Shown here piece by piece: positions 5,363 through 5,628 of a DNA stretch of 5,628 nt. The DNA is from Methylococcaceae bacterium (GTDB lineage Bacteria > Pseudomonadota > Gammaproteobacteria > Methylococcales > Methylomonadaceae). Below the pieces are notes generated by a model. That model searched no databases, was not told the DNA's origin, and worked only from the letters and a program-made list of their open reading frames with translations. How positions within the stretch are numbered: the stretch's first letter is position 1; each line of letters opens with the position of its first letter. The DNA lies in contig JAUXDP010000214.1 in assembly GCA_030618325.1 (NCBI GenBank), forward strand, positions 1-5,628. Reading direction: 5' to 3'. The position numbers and the translations under genes were made by a program.

Positions 5363-5628
5363 ATGAGCGAATATTCTTTGACATCCTTTCCTCCTGCACA
5401 AGGCCTCGAAACAGAAGAAGTATTACGTGCATTAGTACTAGCGCACCGTTATCTAGCCGAACTAAAAGGTATAGCCCAAACCATTCCAAATGAAGGCTTG
5501 TTAATCTCCACACTGTCTTTGCAAGAGGCACAAAGTAGCTCAGAAATTGAGAATATTATTACGACTCAGGATGCGTTGTATAAATACCAGATTCAGCCAC
5601 AACGTGCTGACCCGGTTAGCAAGGAGGT
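5363..5628 (+). CDS. Fic family protein, N-terminal part (Fic_N domain; 3' end outside window)
   Basis: The first 88 codons of a Fic-domain protein, a family that usually transfers AMP from ATP to hydroxyl side chains of target proteins. The sequence fits the Fic_N region that precedes the catalytic domain: EEVLRALVLAHRYLAELKGIA (18-38), QTIPNEGLLISTLSLQEAQ (39-57), then SSEIENIITTQDAL (59-72). S59 to N64 (SSEIEN) matches the inhibitory helix motif (S/T)xxxE(G/N), with E63 as the glutamate that blocks productive ATP binding. An N-terminal position makes it a class II, self-inhibited Fic protein, which needs no separate antitoxin. The HPFxxGNGRxxR active site would lie beyond the window, so activity cannot be judged. 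The ATG at 5363 is the only ATG, GTG or TTG start between the in-frame TGA at 5324 and the domain, but it has no clear ribosome binding site. Confidence 0.88.
   Translation, partial: MSEYSLTSFPPAQGLETEEVLRALVLAHRYLAELKGIAQTIPNEGLLISTLSLQEAQSSSEIENIITTQDALYKYQIQPQRADPVSKE

Noticed and set aside
5277..5531. 84-codon - strand ORF
   Set aside because: Antisense to the Fic_N coding region, which shows clear family sequence.

Overview
The window looks like a piece of a moderately AT-rich gammaproteobacterial chromosome. It starts in a conserved cell-wall block in the order mltB (3' part), rlpA, dacA, a D-amino-acid aminotransferase gene and ybeD. Together with the protein sequences, this order suggests a gammaproteobacterium outside the enterics. 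A Methylococcales-type methanotroph is a reasonable guess, but nothing in the window proves it.

Bases 1-3882 are all on the + strand and form the conserved part. The end of a soluble lytic transglycosylase (MltB) abuts an RlpA lipoprotein. After a 209-base AT-rich gap with candidate promoter elements comes a set of three genes joined by two ATGA overlaps: dacA (PBP5-type D-Ala-D-Ala carboxypeptidase), a D-alanine aminotransferase and ybeD. MltB and RlpA cleave glycan strands and DacA trims stem peptides, releasing D-alanine. The aminotransferase interconverts D-alanine and D-glutamate in the cytoplasm. The lipB gene that often follows ybeD is not there.

Bases 3883-5628 look accessory. They hold a four-helix membrane protein with a near-perfect Shine-Dalgarno sequence. 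Next is a 57-residue acidic ORF preceded by about 150 bases of nested inverted repeats whose last arm contains its ribosome binding site. A 71-residue basic, tryptophan-rich ORF without a clear ribosome binding site follows. A 15-bp perfect hairpin comes next, then the first 88 codons of a Fic-family (Fic_N) protein that runs off the window.

The most unusual item is the nested-stem leader before the 57-residue ORF (4485-4638). It looks like a structured RNA that could hide the ribosome binding site. In the remaining gaps (3883-3947, 4375-4484, 4813-4904, 5121-5256) I see no gene I would defend, no tRNA or rRNA, no CRISPR array and no insertion sequence.
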